A DNA stretch of 64,000 bases, taken from NCBI RefSeq assembly GCF_020103725.1, contig NZ_JAHXBG010000012.1:124001-188000 (forward strand), given 5' to 3'. Positions within the stretch are counted from its first letter, which is position 1. Every line of letters starts with the position of its first letter. The DNA is from Hyalangium gracile. GTDB taxonomy: Bacteria; Myxococcota; Myxococcia; Myxococcales; Myxococcaceae. The notes beneath the pieces were generated by a model. The model did not search any database. It had not been told where the DNA came from and saw only the letters and a program-made list of their open reading frames with translations. The position numbers and the translations under genes are program-made. Positions 18,876-28,022 of the stretch are shown here, piece by piece.

Positions 18876-20741
18876 TCAGCGCTTCTTCAGCTCCACCTCG
18901 AACTGCCCGGGGGCTCGGCCGATGAACGAGCCCTTCCAGGGCTTGTACCCGCGCAGCGTCACCTCGAACTGGATCTCCTGGCCGGGGGGGTAGTCGTTGT
19001 CCATCACCAGGGGCGTCGTGCCCTTGTCCACGCCGTTCACCATCACCCGGGCGCCGGACGGCTCGCTGCCGATGATGAGGGGCGGAGGCTTGGAGGGGGT
19101 GCCCTCCATCGCGCCGCGCACCAGGCTCTGGGCGCCAGGCAGCAGCCGCTCGAGGTAGGGCCGGCCGAAGAACACGCCCGCCGCGAGCGCCCCCACCACC
19201 CCCAGGCGCAGCGCCCACCGGCCCCAGGGGAAGCGGCGCTTCGGCTGCCAGAGCGTCCCCTCGCGCGGGCCTCGCGTCTCCCACTGGAGCTGATCCGCGG
19301 GTGTCTCCAGCACGCTGGGCCCCGTCACGACCGACGTCACTCCGGGAGTCGCCAGCTCGGTGGCGCAGCGATCGCACGGCGCATGGGCCGAGGGGAGCGG
19401 CGCCTCGCAGCGAACGCAGCGGAAGACGGTGGGCGGTCGGGTCTGGAGCTCCAGCTCCGGCTCCGAGGCGGGCTTCGGGCTCACCTCCAGCGGAACCTCC
19501 CCCGTGGACTGCAGGGGCGCGCGCAGCTGGGTGCTGGCCAGGCCCTCGGAGGGCGTGGGCGGCACCAGCCGCCCGCTCTGGCTCAGCGCGGAGCTGTCCT
19601 CGGGCATCACCCACTCGGCGGAGCGCTCGTAGGAGTGGCCTGTGTGCGCGGGCTGCTCGGCGGCGAGCGGGGAGATCCATCCCGGGTCGGAAGCCGCGGA
19701 CTGGGAGACGAGCGCCGAGCCTCGCCCCGGAGACATGACCCGGGTGGGAACTCCCGACGGGGGCTGAGGGGGCGGGGGCGCCTGCGGGGCCGGGGAAGTC
19801 TGGAGGGGCTGGGGGGCCGAGGCCTCGGACTGCTCCAGCAGGGTGGGGGGCAGGTTCAGCCCGCCGAGGAAGGCGGCCAGCGAGTGGGAGGAGGCGGGCT
19901 CGCCGGACCGGGCGAGGTAGCGCGCGAGCGCCTCGGCCATGGCCTCGGGCTGGGGGAAGCGCGCCTCGGGCTTCTTCTCGAGCGCGCGCATGACCACCTC
20001 GGCGAGCGGCTCGGGCACGCCGGTGAGCGGCGGAGGCGTGCCGCCCGCGATCGCCATGGCGACGATGATGGCCTCCGTGGAGTCGCTGAAGGGGTGCTGG
20101 CCGGTGAGCAGCTCGTACAGGACGATGCCCAGGGAGAACTGATCGCTGGCGGCGGTGGCGGGCCCGCCGGTGATGACCTCGGGCGCGGCATAGGAGGGCT
20201 TGCCCTTGAAGACGCCGGGCTGGGTGCCGTGGGAGACGCCCTCCAGCTTGGCGATGCCGAAGTCGGTGAGCTTCACCTCGCCCTCGCGCGAGACGAGGAT
20301 GTTGGACGGCGAGATGTCGCGGTGGGCGGTGAGCACCGGCTTGCCGTTGTGCATGCGCCGGTAGGCGTGCGTCAGCCCGGCGAGCGCCTGGGCGCCGATG
20401 AAGGCCACCAGGTGGGGCGGGAAGCGCGTGCCCTGCCTCTTCGCGCGGCGCACCAGCACACCCAGGTCCCACCCGTTCACCAGCTCCATGACGAGGAACA
20501 GGCCGGTGGCGTCGTTGCCCACGTCGTAGACGGAGACGAGGTTCTGGTGGTGCAGGTGGGTGGCCAGACGCGCCTCGGAGAGGAACATGCGCGCGATGGC
20601 CTCGTCCTTGGCCAGGTACGGGAGGATGCGCTTGATGGCCACGGGCTTCTCGAAGCCTTCGGCGCCGCGCGCGATGCCCAGGAAGAGCTCCGCCATGCCT
20701 CCCGTGGCCAGGGGCCGCACGAGCCGATAGCGTTCGTTCAC
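18876..20741 (-). CDS. Ser/Thr protein kinase with zinc-ribbon-like segment, membrane helix and PEGA domain
   Basis: The start GTG 20741 is supported by AGGAGG 9 bp upstream and gives 621 residues beginning at the kinase. Subdomains: the glycine loop PLATGGMAELFLG, Lys in VAIKRIL, the catalytic loop TAHRDISPSNIL, DFGIAKL, and APE in SYAAPEV. All key residues are present, so it should be active. After a Pro/Ser-rich juxtamembrane region comes CVRCEAPLPSAHAPCDRC (residues about 440-465), a CxxC...CxxC metal-binding-like element. One membrane helix follows (about 503-525), then a PEGA domain (about 550-621; SEPSGARVMVNGVDKGTTP...), an extracytoplasmic beta fold. The layout is a membrane receptor kinase. 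It is the last gene of the minus-strand cluster, 19 bp after the DUF971 gene. Confidence 0.93.
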   Translation of the reverse strand: MNERYRLVRPLATGGMAELFLGIARGAEGFEKPVAIKRILPYLAKDEAIARMFLSEARLATHLHHQNLVSVYDVGNDATGLFLVMELVNGWDLGVLVRRAKRQGTRFPPHLVAFIGAQALAGLTHAYRRMHNGKPVLTAHRDISPSNILVSREGEVKLTDFGIAKLEGVSHGTQPGVFKGKPSYAAPEVITGGPATAASDQFSLGIVLYELLTGQHPFSDSTEAIIVAMAIAGGTPPPLTGVPEPLAEVVMRALEKKPEARFPQPEAMAEALARYLARSGEPASSHSLAAFLGGLNLPPTLLEQSEASAPQPLQTSPAPQAPPPPQPPSGVPTRVMSPGRGSALVSQSAASDPGWISPLAAEQPAHTGHSYERSAEWVMPEDSSALSQSGRLVPPTPSEGLASTQLRAPLQSTGEVPLEVSPKPASEPELELQTRPPTVFRCVRCEAPLPSAHAPCDRCATELATPGVTSVVTGPSVLETPADQLQWETRGPREGTLWQPKRRFPWGRWALRLGVVGALAAGVFFGRPYLERLLPGAQSLVRGAMEGTPSKPPPLIIGSEPSGARVMVNGVDKGTTPLVMDNDYPPGQEIQFEVTLRGYKPWKGSFIGRAPGQFEVELKKR

Positions 20742-20760
20742 GGCAGTCCTCCTGGTGTCC

Positions 20761-21099
20761 TCAGCCCTGGGGCAGGGTGATATCGCGCAGGAGGGGCCAA
20801 GGATAGATGCCCGTGCCGTGGCCGTCGGTGAAGGCCAGGGTGAGCGCGTAGTTGCCCACCGGCTGCAGGTTCTGGATGCGCAGGTCCGCCGGCACGCGGG
20901 ACGGGTCCAGCGTGCGCCGGTTCGTCCACTCGTCCACGCAGGCGGCGCAGGGGCACTGCTGGCGCAGCACCTGCGCGGTGGCGGAGCTGCTCTTTCCATC
21001 GTCCCACGTCAACGTCAGCCGCCCGCCGTCCGCAGACAGCTGCACATCCGTGGCCGACACGGGCTTGGGGGCGGGCTTGATGCGATCCCAGAAGCTCAA
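20761..21099 (-). CDS. DUF971 (GBBH-like N-terminal domain) protein
   Basis: The 112-residue protein starts at TTG 21099, preceded by GGAAGGTGA at good spacing. It is a stand-alone DUF971/gamma-butyrobetaine-hydroxylase N-terminal-like domain: LTLTWDDGKSSSATAQVLRQQCPCAACVDEW, then IQNLQPVGNYALTLAFTDGHGTGIYPWPLLR. The CPCAAC cluster matches the metal-binding cysteines of the family. The family is often found with Mrp/ApbC Fe-S proteins, but no such gene is adjacent here. The exact role is unknown. Confidence 0.88.
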   Translation of the reverse strand: MSFWDRIKPAPKPVSATDVQLSADGGRLTLTWDDGKSSSATAQVLRQQCPCAACVDEWTNRRTLDPSRVPADLRIQNLQPVGNYALTLAFTDGHGTGIYPWPLLRDITLPQG

Positions 21100-21176
21100 C
21101 GGTTCACCTTCCGAAGGCAGAACAGCGCCAGGAGGTGCTTAGCATTCACCGGGCCCACATGGGAGGAGGTGCCACG

Positions 21177-22883
21177 TCAGGAGGCCAGCTTCACCGGCTG
21201 CCGGTGGCCTTCCAGGCGCAGGCCCTTCTTCTGGAGCACGCCGCGCAGCGCCTTCACCACGTCCGGATCCAGCTGGGCGCCGCTGAGCTTGTCGAGGATC
21301 TGCATGGCCTGCTCCAGCGGCATGGCCTTCTGGTAGGGCCGGGTGGAGGTGCAGGCGTCGAAGGTGTCCGCGCACGCGACGATGCGGGCCAGCAGCGGAA
21401 TGTCCTCGCCCTTGAGCTTATCCGGGTAGCCGGTGCCGTCCCAGCGCTCGTGGTGGCTGCGCACGCAGGAGCGCACCCCGGACAGGAAGCTCACCGGGCC
21501 GATGATCGAGTCTCCGATGGCCGGGTGCTCGCGCATGATGGCCATCTCCGCGTCCGTCAGCCGCGACTGCTTGCAGAGGATGGACTCGACGATGCCGATC
21601 TTCCCGATGTCGTGGAGGATGCCGCCGTACTGCAGCTGCTTGAGCTGGCGCTCGGGCAGGCTCATCTCCCGGCCGATCTCCACCGCCACGTCGCCCACGC
21701 GCTGGCTGTGGCCGCGGGTGTACGCGTCCTTGGAGTCGATGGAGTTGGCCAGCGCGACGATCGTCTCCAGGTAGCCCTGCTCCAGGCTCTCGTAGAGCCG
21801 GCGGTTCTCCATGTCGTACGCCATGAGCTGCTTGCTCATGTAGTTGAACGTCTGGGCCAGCTCTCCCAGCTCGTTCTTCTGGCGGATCTCCACCTCCGCG
21901 CCGAACTTGCCGTTGGCCAGCTCCAGCGCCTTGGCGGTGAAGTTGCGCAGGGGCCGGGTGATGTTGCGCGAGAAGGTGGCCGCCAGCACGCACGCCACGA
22001 GGATGGCGGCGCCCAGCCCCAGGAGGATGCGCTTCTCCATGGCCTCCGCCTGGTGGTAGGCCTGCATCACCGGCTGCTCGGAGACGATGCCCCACTCCAT
22101 CTCGGGCATGTGCGTGTAGGCGGCGACGATGCCGTCCTTGTCCGTGCCGAAGTTGCCGACGTGGAAGTGCTCCGAGTCCGCGCTCTGCGCCTGCGCCAGC
22201 TGCTGGAGCAGGTGCGCCACCGGCCCGCGCCGCGACACGTCCATCTCCGAGCCCAGCGCGGCGCCGCCCGCCACGAGGTGGCCATGGCGATCCGTCACAT
22301 AGAAGAAGCCGCTGGAGCCCAGCCGCTCGTTCTCCATCAGCTTCTGGAGCGCCGCCAGGGAGATGTCCGCGGTGACGTAGCCCTTGACCGGATCTCCCAC
22401 GGGGAAGGCCATGGTCATCACCGGCATCGCCTGGGGACCCTGGTGCACCACCTCCGAGTAGCGCACGTCGGTGAGGCCCTCCAGCAGCGCCTGGGCGCGC
22501 GCCTCGTGCTCGGCCACGGCGGTGGGAGGAATGTCGTTCACCGCGAAGGCCTGCAGGCCCGGCAGCCGCTCCTTCCGCGCGGAGAAGATGGTGATGGCCA
22601 GCACCTCGCGGCGCTGGATGAGCACCGAGGCCAGCAGGGCGCGCTGCTCCACCTCCGTGCGCGAGAAGAAGGCGCTGTTGGCCAGCGAGAGCAGCGGCTG
22701 GGTGGGCTCGGAGATGAGCTCGCCCAGCTTGAGCCGCAGCTGCTTCACGCGCTCCTGGGCCAGCTCCTGCGCGTCGCGGACGAGCAGCTCACGGGTGTGG
22801 GACACGGACAGCCACCCCACCATCACCGTGGGGATGATGCTGGCGACCAGCATCAGCAGGAGGATGGCTTTGAAGAGGCGCAC
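21177..22883 (-). CDS. Cache-HAMP-HD-GYP cyclic-di-GMP phosphodiesterase-type sensor
   Basis: This 568-residue protein starts at GTG 22883. Residues 1-25 form an N-terminal membrane anchor. Residues about 30-280 are an extracytoplasmic double-Cache-like sensor, followed by a second membrane helix (about 285-305) and a HAMP linker (RNITRPLRNFTAKALELANG...KNELGELAQTFN). The HD-GYP domain (about 375-560) has the metal-binding HD in GGILHDIGKIGI, HPAIGDSIIG, and the signature HHERWDGTGYP with a perfect GYP. All metal and substrate residues are present, so c-di-GMP hydrolysis is expected. It lies 18 bp downstream of the LysM-like gene, suggesting that an envelope signal is sensed. Confidence 0.93.
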   Translation of the reverse strand: MRLFKAILLLMLVASIIPTVMVGWLSVSHTRELLVRDAQELAQERVKQLRLKLGELISEPTQPLLSLANSAFFSRTEVEQRALLASVLIQRREVLAITIFSARKERLPGLQAFAVNDIPPTAVAEHEARAQALLEGLTDVRYSEVVHQGPQAMPVMTMAFPVGDPVKGYVTADISLAALQKLMENERLGSSGFFYVTDRHGHLVAGGAALGSEMDVSRRGPVAHLLQQLAQAQSADSEHFHVGNFGTDKDGIVAAYTHMPEMEWGIVSEQPVMQAYHQAEAMEKRILLGLGAAILVACVLAATFSRNITRPLRNFTAKALELANGKFGAEVEIRQKNELGELAQTFNYMSKQLMAYDMENRRLYESLEQGYLETIVALANSIDSKDAYTRGHSQRVGDVAVEIGREMSLPERQLKQLQYGGILHDIGKIGIVESILCKQSRLTDAEMAIMREHPAIGDSIIGPVSFLSGVRSCVRSHHERWDGTGYPDKLKGEDIPLLARIVACADTFDACTSTRPYQKAMPLEQAMQILDKLSGAQLDPDVVKALRGVLQKKGLRLEGHRQPVKLAS

Positions 22884-22901
22884 GGGTGTCGTCCCTCGGA
22901 G

Positions 22902-23795
22902 CTACTTCCAGTTGGGCTCACCTACCTGGAGCTTCACCCGATCCTCGGTGAGCTCGAAGAGGTGCTCGGCGGATGCGTTGGACTTCTGGTTCTCGCTCAG
23001 GGCCCGGACCGTCCAGCGATAACGGCCCGCCGGCAGCGGCGGTAACTTCCACTGGGTGGTGGGCACGGTGTGGCGCAGCGGCGTGCCCGTGGCGGGCAGC
23101 ACCTCCACCTCGTACTCGCGGGCGCCCGTGACGGCGCTCCACGTCAGCGTCACCGGGCCCAGCTGGCCGTTCACCGGCACGAACTTGAAGCGGTGCCCGT
23201 CGTTGGGCGCGCGCGGCCGGGGCGGCTCGAGGAGCAGCTCGGCCGACGGCGGCGCCTGGCCCTTGGCCACCTTCACCATGTGGCCCGCGTTCACCGGCTG
23301 CGTCTTGTCCTCGGCGCGCACCCGCACCGGCGGCCCCGTGTGCACCGAGACGGTGGTCTCCCCCGTCTCGTCCACCTTCACCCGGAACGTGGAGGGCTGC
23401 CCCGCGCTGGGAGAGAGCAGGGCCCACGCGCTGTCGGCGGTGTTGGCCGCGGACACGTAGTCGGCCGCCTGGAACTGGGCCTCGGCCTCCTTCAGCTTGG
23501 CGGAGGCCTCCTCGCGCCGCGCGGCGTTGCGGTCCGCCTGGGCCACGGCGTTGCGAGCCGCCGCCAGCGCGCTCATGGCCCGGGTGCGGTCGGCCTCGGC
23601 CGGCAGCTTCAGCGTGGTGCCCGCGGGCACCTCGTCGGAGGTGAGCCCATTGAGGGCCTTCAGCTCGCTGGCGCCCTTGGGATCTCCGAGCGTGCGCTCG
23701 GCGACCTGGGCCAGGGACTCGCGCTCGTTCACCACGACCTGCCGCTCCAGCGGAGTGGTGGCGAGCCATGCAAGGAGCAAGAGGGCGCTTCTCAT
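22902..23795 (-). CDS. Periplasmic LysM-like and fibronectin-like protein
   Basis: ATG 23795 overlaps the end of the FecR-domain gene by 4 bp (ATGA), which fixes the start; upstream open frame is ignored. The 297-residue product has a signal peptide (MRSALLLLAWLATTPLE). A LysM-like module follows (about 20-65; NERESLAQVAERTLGDPKGASELKALNGL...VPAGTTLKLP), then a short helical Ala-rich segment resembling a hairpin (about 70-125). A C-terminal fibronectin-III-like beta region contains VTLTWSAVTGAREYEVEVLPATG and RYRWTVRALSENQKSNAS. The likely role is binding cell-wall glycan or organising the envelope with the FecR-domain lipoprotein. No enzyme motif is seen. Confidence 0.8.
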   Translation of the reverse strand: MRSALLLLAWLATTPLERQVVVNERESLAQVAERTLGDPKGASELKALNGLTSDEVPAGTTLKLPAEADRTRAMSALAAARNAVAQADRNAARREEASAKLKEAEAQFQAADYVSAANTADSAWALLSPSAGQPSTFRVKVDETGETTVSVHTGPPVRVRAEDKTQPVNAGHMVKVAKGQAPPSAELLLEPPRPRAPNDGHRFKFVPVNGQLGPVTLTWSAVTGAREYEVEVLPATGTPLRHTVPTTQWKLPPLPAGRYRWTVRALSENQKSNASAEHLFELTEDRVKLQVGEPNWK

Positions 23796-24259
23796 CGGAA
23801 CACGATCTCCCTTCCGGCCTGAACGGTGGCGGCGGGCGTGGAGACGGACAGCGACTGGGTGGCGGGCGTCTCCAGCGCCGCGTCCACCTGCCCCTTGAGC
23901 ACCGTGAGGTCCGTGCGCTCCTGGCCGGGCCGCGGCCGTGTCTCGGCGATGGCGATCAGCGCATCCTCGCCCAGGTTCACCAGGCTGCCGTTGGGGAACT
24001 GCACCCGCGCGCTGGCGCCGGCGGAGGTGCGCACCTTGTCGTTCTCGAAGAGCGGCAGCCCCTCGCGCGCGGCCTGCCACTCGTCTCCGGTGGCGCGCTT
24101 GAGCTTGACGTCCCCGCGCACCTCCTTGAGCTGGGCGCGAGGCTCCGGCGCACGAGCAGTGGGTGGGGGTGGCGCAGCCGGCTTCTCATCGGCTTTGCAG
24201 CCGAGGGGCAAGGCCGGCAGCGCGAGGGCGAGGAGCATGTAGGTCCAGCGTCCGTTCAC
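23792..24259 (-). CDS. FecR-domain lipoprotein
   Basis: The start is placed at GTG 24259, giving 155 residues with a lipoprotein signal (YMLLALALPALPLGC, lipobox L-P-L-G-C). ATG 24238 is the alternative. After a short Pro/Ala linker comes one FecR-type domain: KEVRGDVKLKRATGDEWQAAREGLPLFENDKVRTSAGASARVQFPNGSLVNLGEDALIAI, with the typical G-S-x-v-x-L pattern. In FecR-LysM proteins these domains sit together in the periplasm; here they are split into two translationally coupled genes (ATGA overlap). No sigma factor is adjacent, so a sigma-regulatory role in the classical FecR sense is not supported. Confidence 0.85.
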   Translation of the reverse strand: MNGRWTYMLLALALPALPLGCKADEKPAAPPPPTARAPEPRAQLKEVRGDVKLKRATGDEWQAAREGLPLFENDKVRTSAGASARVQFPNGSLVNLGEDALIAIAETRPRPGQERTDLTVLKGQVDAALETPATQSLSVSTPAATVQAGREIVFR

Positions 24260-24333
24260 AAGCGGTTTCCAGGAGGCGCAGTCTAGCGTCGAAAACTTCC
24301 CGCTCACACGGGGGGCTCTACAGGGCTTGCTCG

Positions 24334-25140
24334 CTAGTCCGTCAGCCGACGGTGCTGGAGGCACGGCAGGTTGCGACGGATCCGGGCCAGCAGCTCCGGA
24401 TCCATCGGTGCGATGGCCAGTCCTTCACCTTCGGACGCCCGCGCGGTGACGAGTCCCCACGGGTCTATCACCATTGCGTGGCCGTAGGTGATGCGCTTGT
24501 CGGAGTGGCGCCCACCCTGGGCGGGGGCGAACAGGTAGCACTGGTTCTCGATGGCCCGGGCGCGCAGGAGCACCTCCCAGTGGTCCTTGCCCGTCATGAG
24601 GGTGAAGGCCGCGGGGACGGCCAGCAGCGTGGCCCCGTCCCTGGACAGCCGCCGGTACAGCTCCGGGAAGCGCAAGTCGTAGCAGACCGACAGCCCCAGC
24701 CGGCCCAGCTCCGTGTTGGCCGCCACCACCTCGGTGCCCGGTGCCACGGCCGCGGACTCCTGGTAGGTGGCACCGTCCCCTACATCCACGTCGAACAGGT
24801 GCATCTTCCGGTAGACGGCCAGGCGCTCGCCCTGGGGGCCGAAGAGGACGCTGGTGTTGTAGAGGCGGCCGCCCGGCGCGCCGGCCTCCAGGACGGAGCC
24901 TGCCAGCAGGGTGATGCGCAGCTCGCGCGCCAGCTGGGCCATGCGCGAGAGGGTGGGGCCGTCCAGGGACTCGGCGGCGCTGGGCCGGTCGGGCTCGGAG
25001 CCCATCCAGGAGAAGTTCTCGGGCAGGCCCACCAGGCGAGCCCCCAGGCCGGCGGCCTGCCGGACGAGCCGGGTGGCCGCCTCCAGGTTGTGGGCCTTGT
25101 CCGCTGTGGACACCATCTGAGCCGCGGCGATGAGGTGCAT
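24334..25140 (-). CDS. Carbon-nitrogen hydrolase, Nit/omega-amidase class
   Basis: This 268-residue member of the nitrilase superfamily starts at ATG 25140 (MHLIAAAQMVSTADKAHNLE). The catalytic triad is complete: Glu in VGLPENFSW (near residue 42), Lys in YRKMHLFDVD (near 110) and Cys in LSVCYDLRFPELYRRL (near 148). The FDVDVGDG...YQESAAVAPG region and PAAFTLMTGKDHWEVLLRARAIENQCY are characteristic of the Nit1/Nit2-like branch, whose members hydrolyse deaminated glutathione or alpha-ketoglutaramate. Substrate choice between those cannot be read here. It leads the minus-strand cluster; 74 bp separate it from the FecR-domain gene. Confidence 0.92.
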   Translation of the reverse strand: MHLIAAAQMVSTADKAHNLEAATRLVRQAAGLGARLVGLPENFSWMGSEPDRPSAAESLDGPTLSRMAQLARELRITLLAGSVLEAGAPGGRLYNTSVLFGPQGERLAVYRKMHLFDVDVGDGATYQESAAVAPGTEVVAANTELGRLGLSVCYDLRFPELYRRLSRDGATLLAVPAAFTLMTGKDHWEVLLRARAIENQCYLFAPAQGGRHSDKRITYGHAMVIDPWGLVTARASEGEGLAIAPMDPELLARIRRNLPCLQHRRLTD

Positions 25141-25276
25141 GGGGGGGTTATAACCGGTTGCCCGAGGCGCGGAACTCTCGGGAATCATTGTCCTTGGACG
25201 CTCTGTTTCACTGCTGGGCCGGGTGCGTCATCCTTTACACCCCGTCTGGCCGTGTGCTAGGGGACCCGCCCGACAT

Positions 25277-25330
25277 TTTTCGAAGGTCGTTTCTCGAAAA
25301 GTGGGCCGCCGCGCCCGCTTTTCTTTTTTT
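25277..25330 (+). promoter_or_regulatory. Terminator-like hairpin and overlapping alternative hairpin in the rimP leader (putative attenuator)
   Basis: AAAAGTGGGC (25297-25306) pairs with GCCCGCTTTT (25313-25322; one G-T pair) around CGCCGC and is followed by CTTTTTTT. This is a textbook intrinsic terminator, yet it ends 20 bp before the rimP start and no + strand gene lies upstream. A second hairpin, TTTTCGA (25277-25283) with TCGAAAA (25294-25300), shares the AAAA of the terminator's left arm, so the two folds compete. In other bacteria the rimP-nusA operon leader is a site of transcription control. A poor TTTACA-17 bp-CTAGGG promoter lies at 25234-25262. Confidence 0.65.
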
Positions 25331-25350
25331 GGAGCCCAGGTTTCGCACGT

Positions 25351-25836
25351 ATGGCGGAAAGCAACTTCAAGCAGACGGTGGAGGAGAAGGCGATGAGCCT
25401 GCTCGAGCCCATCGTTGCGGGCGAAGGTCTCGAGCTCGTCGACCTCGAGTTCGTCCGCGAGCGTGAGGGCTGGGTGCTCCGCCTGTTCATCGACAAGCCG
25501 GGCGGCCGGGTGGGCCTGGACGAGTGCAGCCAGGTCTCTCGCGCGGTGGATCCGGCGCTGGACGTGGAGGACTTCATTCCCCACGAGTACAACCTCGAGG
25601 TCTCCAGCCCCGGGGTCAACCGGCCGTTGAAGAAACTGGCTCACTACGAGCGGGTGAAGGGGCAGAAGGTCAAGGTGAAGACCTACGGCCCCATCGGCGA
25701 CCCGCCCCGCAAGAACTTCACCGGCACGCTGACCGAGGTGTCGGGCGAGGAGATCGCGGTCGAGGTGGAGGGGGCGGGCAGCTTCCGCATCCCCTTCAAG
25801 GACATCGCCAAGGCCAACCTGGAGTTCGAGTTCTAG
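25351..25836 (+). CDS. rimP: Ribosome maturation factor RimP
   Basis: RimP assists 30S assembly, notably around S12 and the central pseudoknot. The 161-residue protein has the two expected domains: an N-terminal alpha/beta domain (GLELVDLEFVREREGWVLRLFIDKPGG, then CSQVSRAVDPALDVEDFIPHEYNLEVSSPGVNRPLK) and a C-terminal SH3-like barrel (RKNFTGTLTEVSGEEIAVEV...IPFKDIAKANLEFEF). It starts at ATG 25351, 20 bp after a terminator-like hairpin, and opens the rimP-nusA-infB operon. nusA follows after 60 bp. Confidence 0.96.
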   Translation: MAESNFKQTVEEKAMSLLEPIVAGEGLELVDLEFVREREGWVLRLFIDKPGGRVGLDECSQVSRAVDPALDVEDFIPHEYNLEVSSPGVNRPLKKLAHYERVKGQKVKVKTYGPIGDPPRKNFTGTLTEVSGEEIAVEVEGAGSFRIPFKDIAKANLEFEF

Positions 25837-25896
25837 TCGTCGACATACAGGGCGCGCCCTCGAGCGGCGGGCCCGTGGACCCTTTCGGAGAAGACC

Positions 25897-27594
<1,698 letters not shown>

Positions 27595-27614
27595 GCTAGG
27601 GAGCCGGAGGGGGG

Positions 27615-27920
27615 ATGAGCCCGAAAACCCGTTCCGGTTCACAGCAGGGCCCTCTCCCCGAAGGGCCCGTTCGCAGTTGTGTCGGTTGTGGTGCCAGAAA
27701 GGCACAAGGGGAATTGACGCGGGTCGCTCTGGACCCGGAGGGGGAGGTCGTGGTGGACAGGGAGAGGAGGTTGCCCGGACGGGGCGCCTACCTCTGCGGT
27801 GCCGGATGTCTGACGGCGGCGCTCAAACGGAAGGCCTTCGGGCGAGCCTTCCGTGGCAAGGCGGGCAAGGTTGACCCGTCGAAGCTCGAGCAGGCGTGGG
27901 AGCCTGGCTCGGAGCGTTGA
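27615..27920 (+). CDS. rnpM: YlxR/DUF448 RNA-binding protein (RnpM family)
   Basis: The 101-residue protein starts at ATG 27615 with GGAGGGGGG directly upstream. The family core is VRSCVGCGARKAQGELTRVALDPEGEVVVDRERRLPGRGAYLCGAGCLTAALKRKAFGRAF. CVGCGxRK and GRGAYLC are the signature motifs. YlxR sits between nusA and infB in most bacteria; in Bacillus the homologue was shown to bind RNase P RNA and modulate its activity (literature knowledge). The last 25 residues are variable. The gene is 20 bp after nusA and co-transcribed with it. Confidence 0.93.
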   Translation: MSPKTRSGSQQGPLPEGPVRSCVGCGARKAQGELTRVALDPEGEVVVDRERRLPGRGAYLCGAGCLTAALKRKAFGRAFRGKAGKVDPSKLEQAWEPGSER

Positions 27921-28022
27921 GCGGTGGGGTGGGGGAGTGGGTGTTAGGGACCACTCGCGGACATTTTTGGATTAGGGTGCTGCGCCCTCGAGAAGTTGGC
28001 GGAGCAGAAGGCCAAGCAACGT

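Noticed and set aside
17300-18900. A tmRNA (ssrA) gene near smpB
   Set aside because: No tRNA-like ends or tag-encoding frame found between the dense coding genes.
25190-25350. A metY-type tRNA upstream of rimP, as in E. coli
   Set aside because: No cloverleaf or T-loop consensus could be folded; only hairpins typical of a terminator are present.
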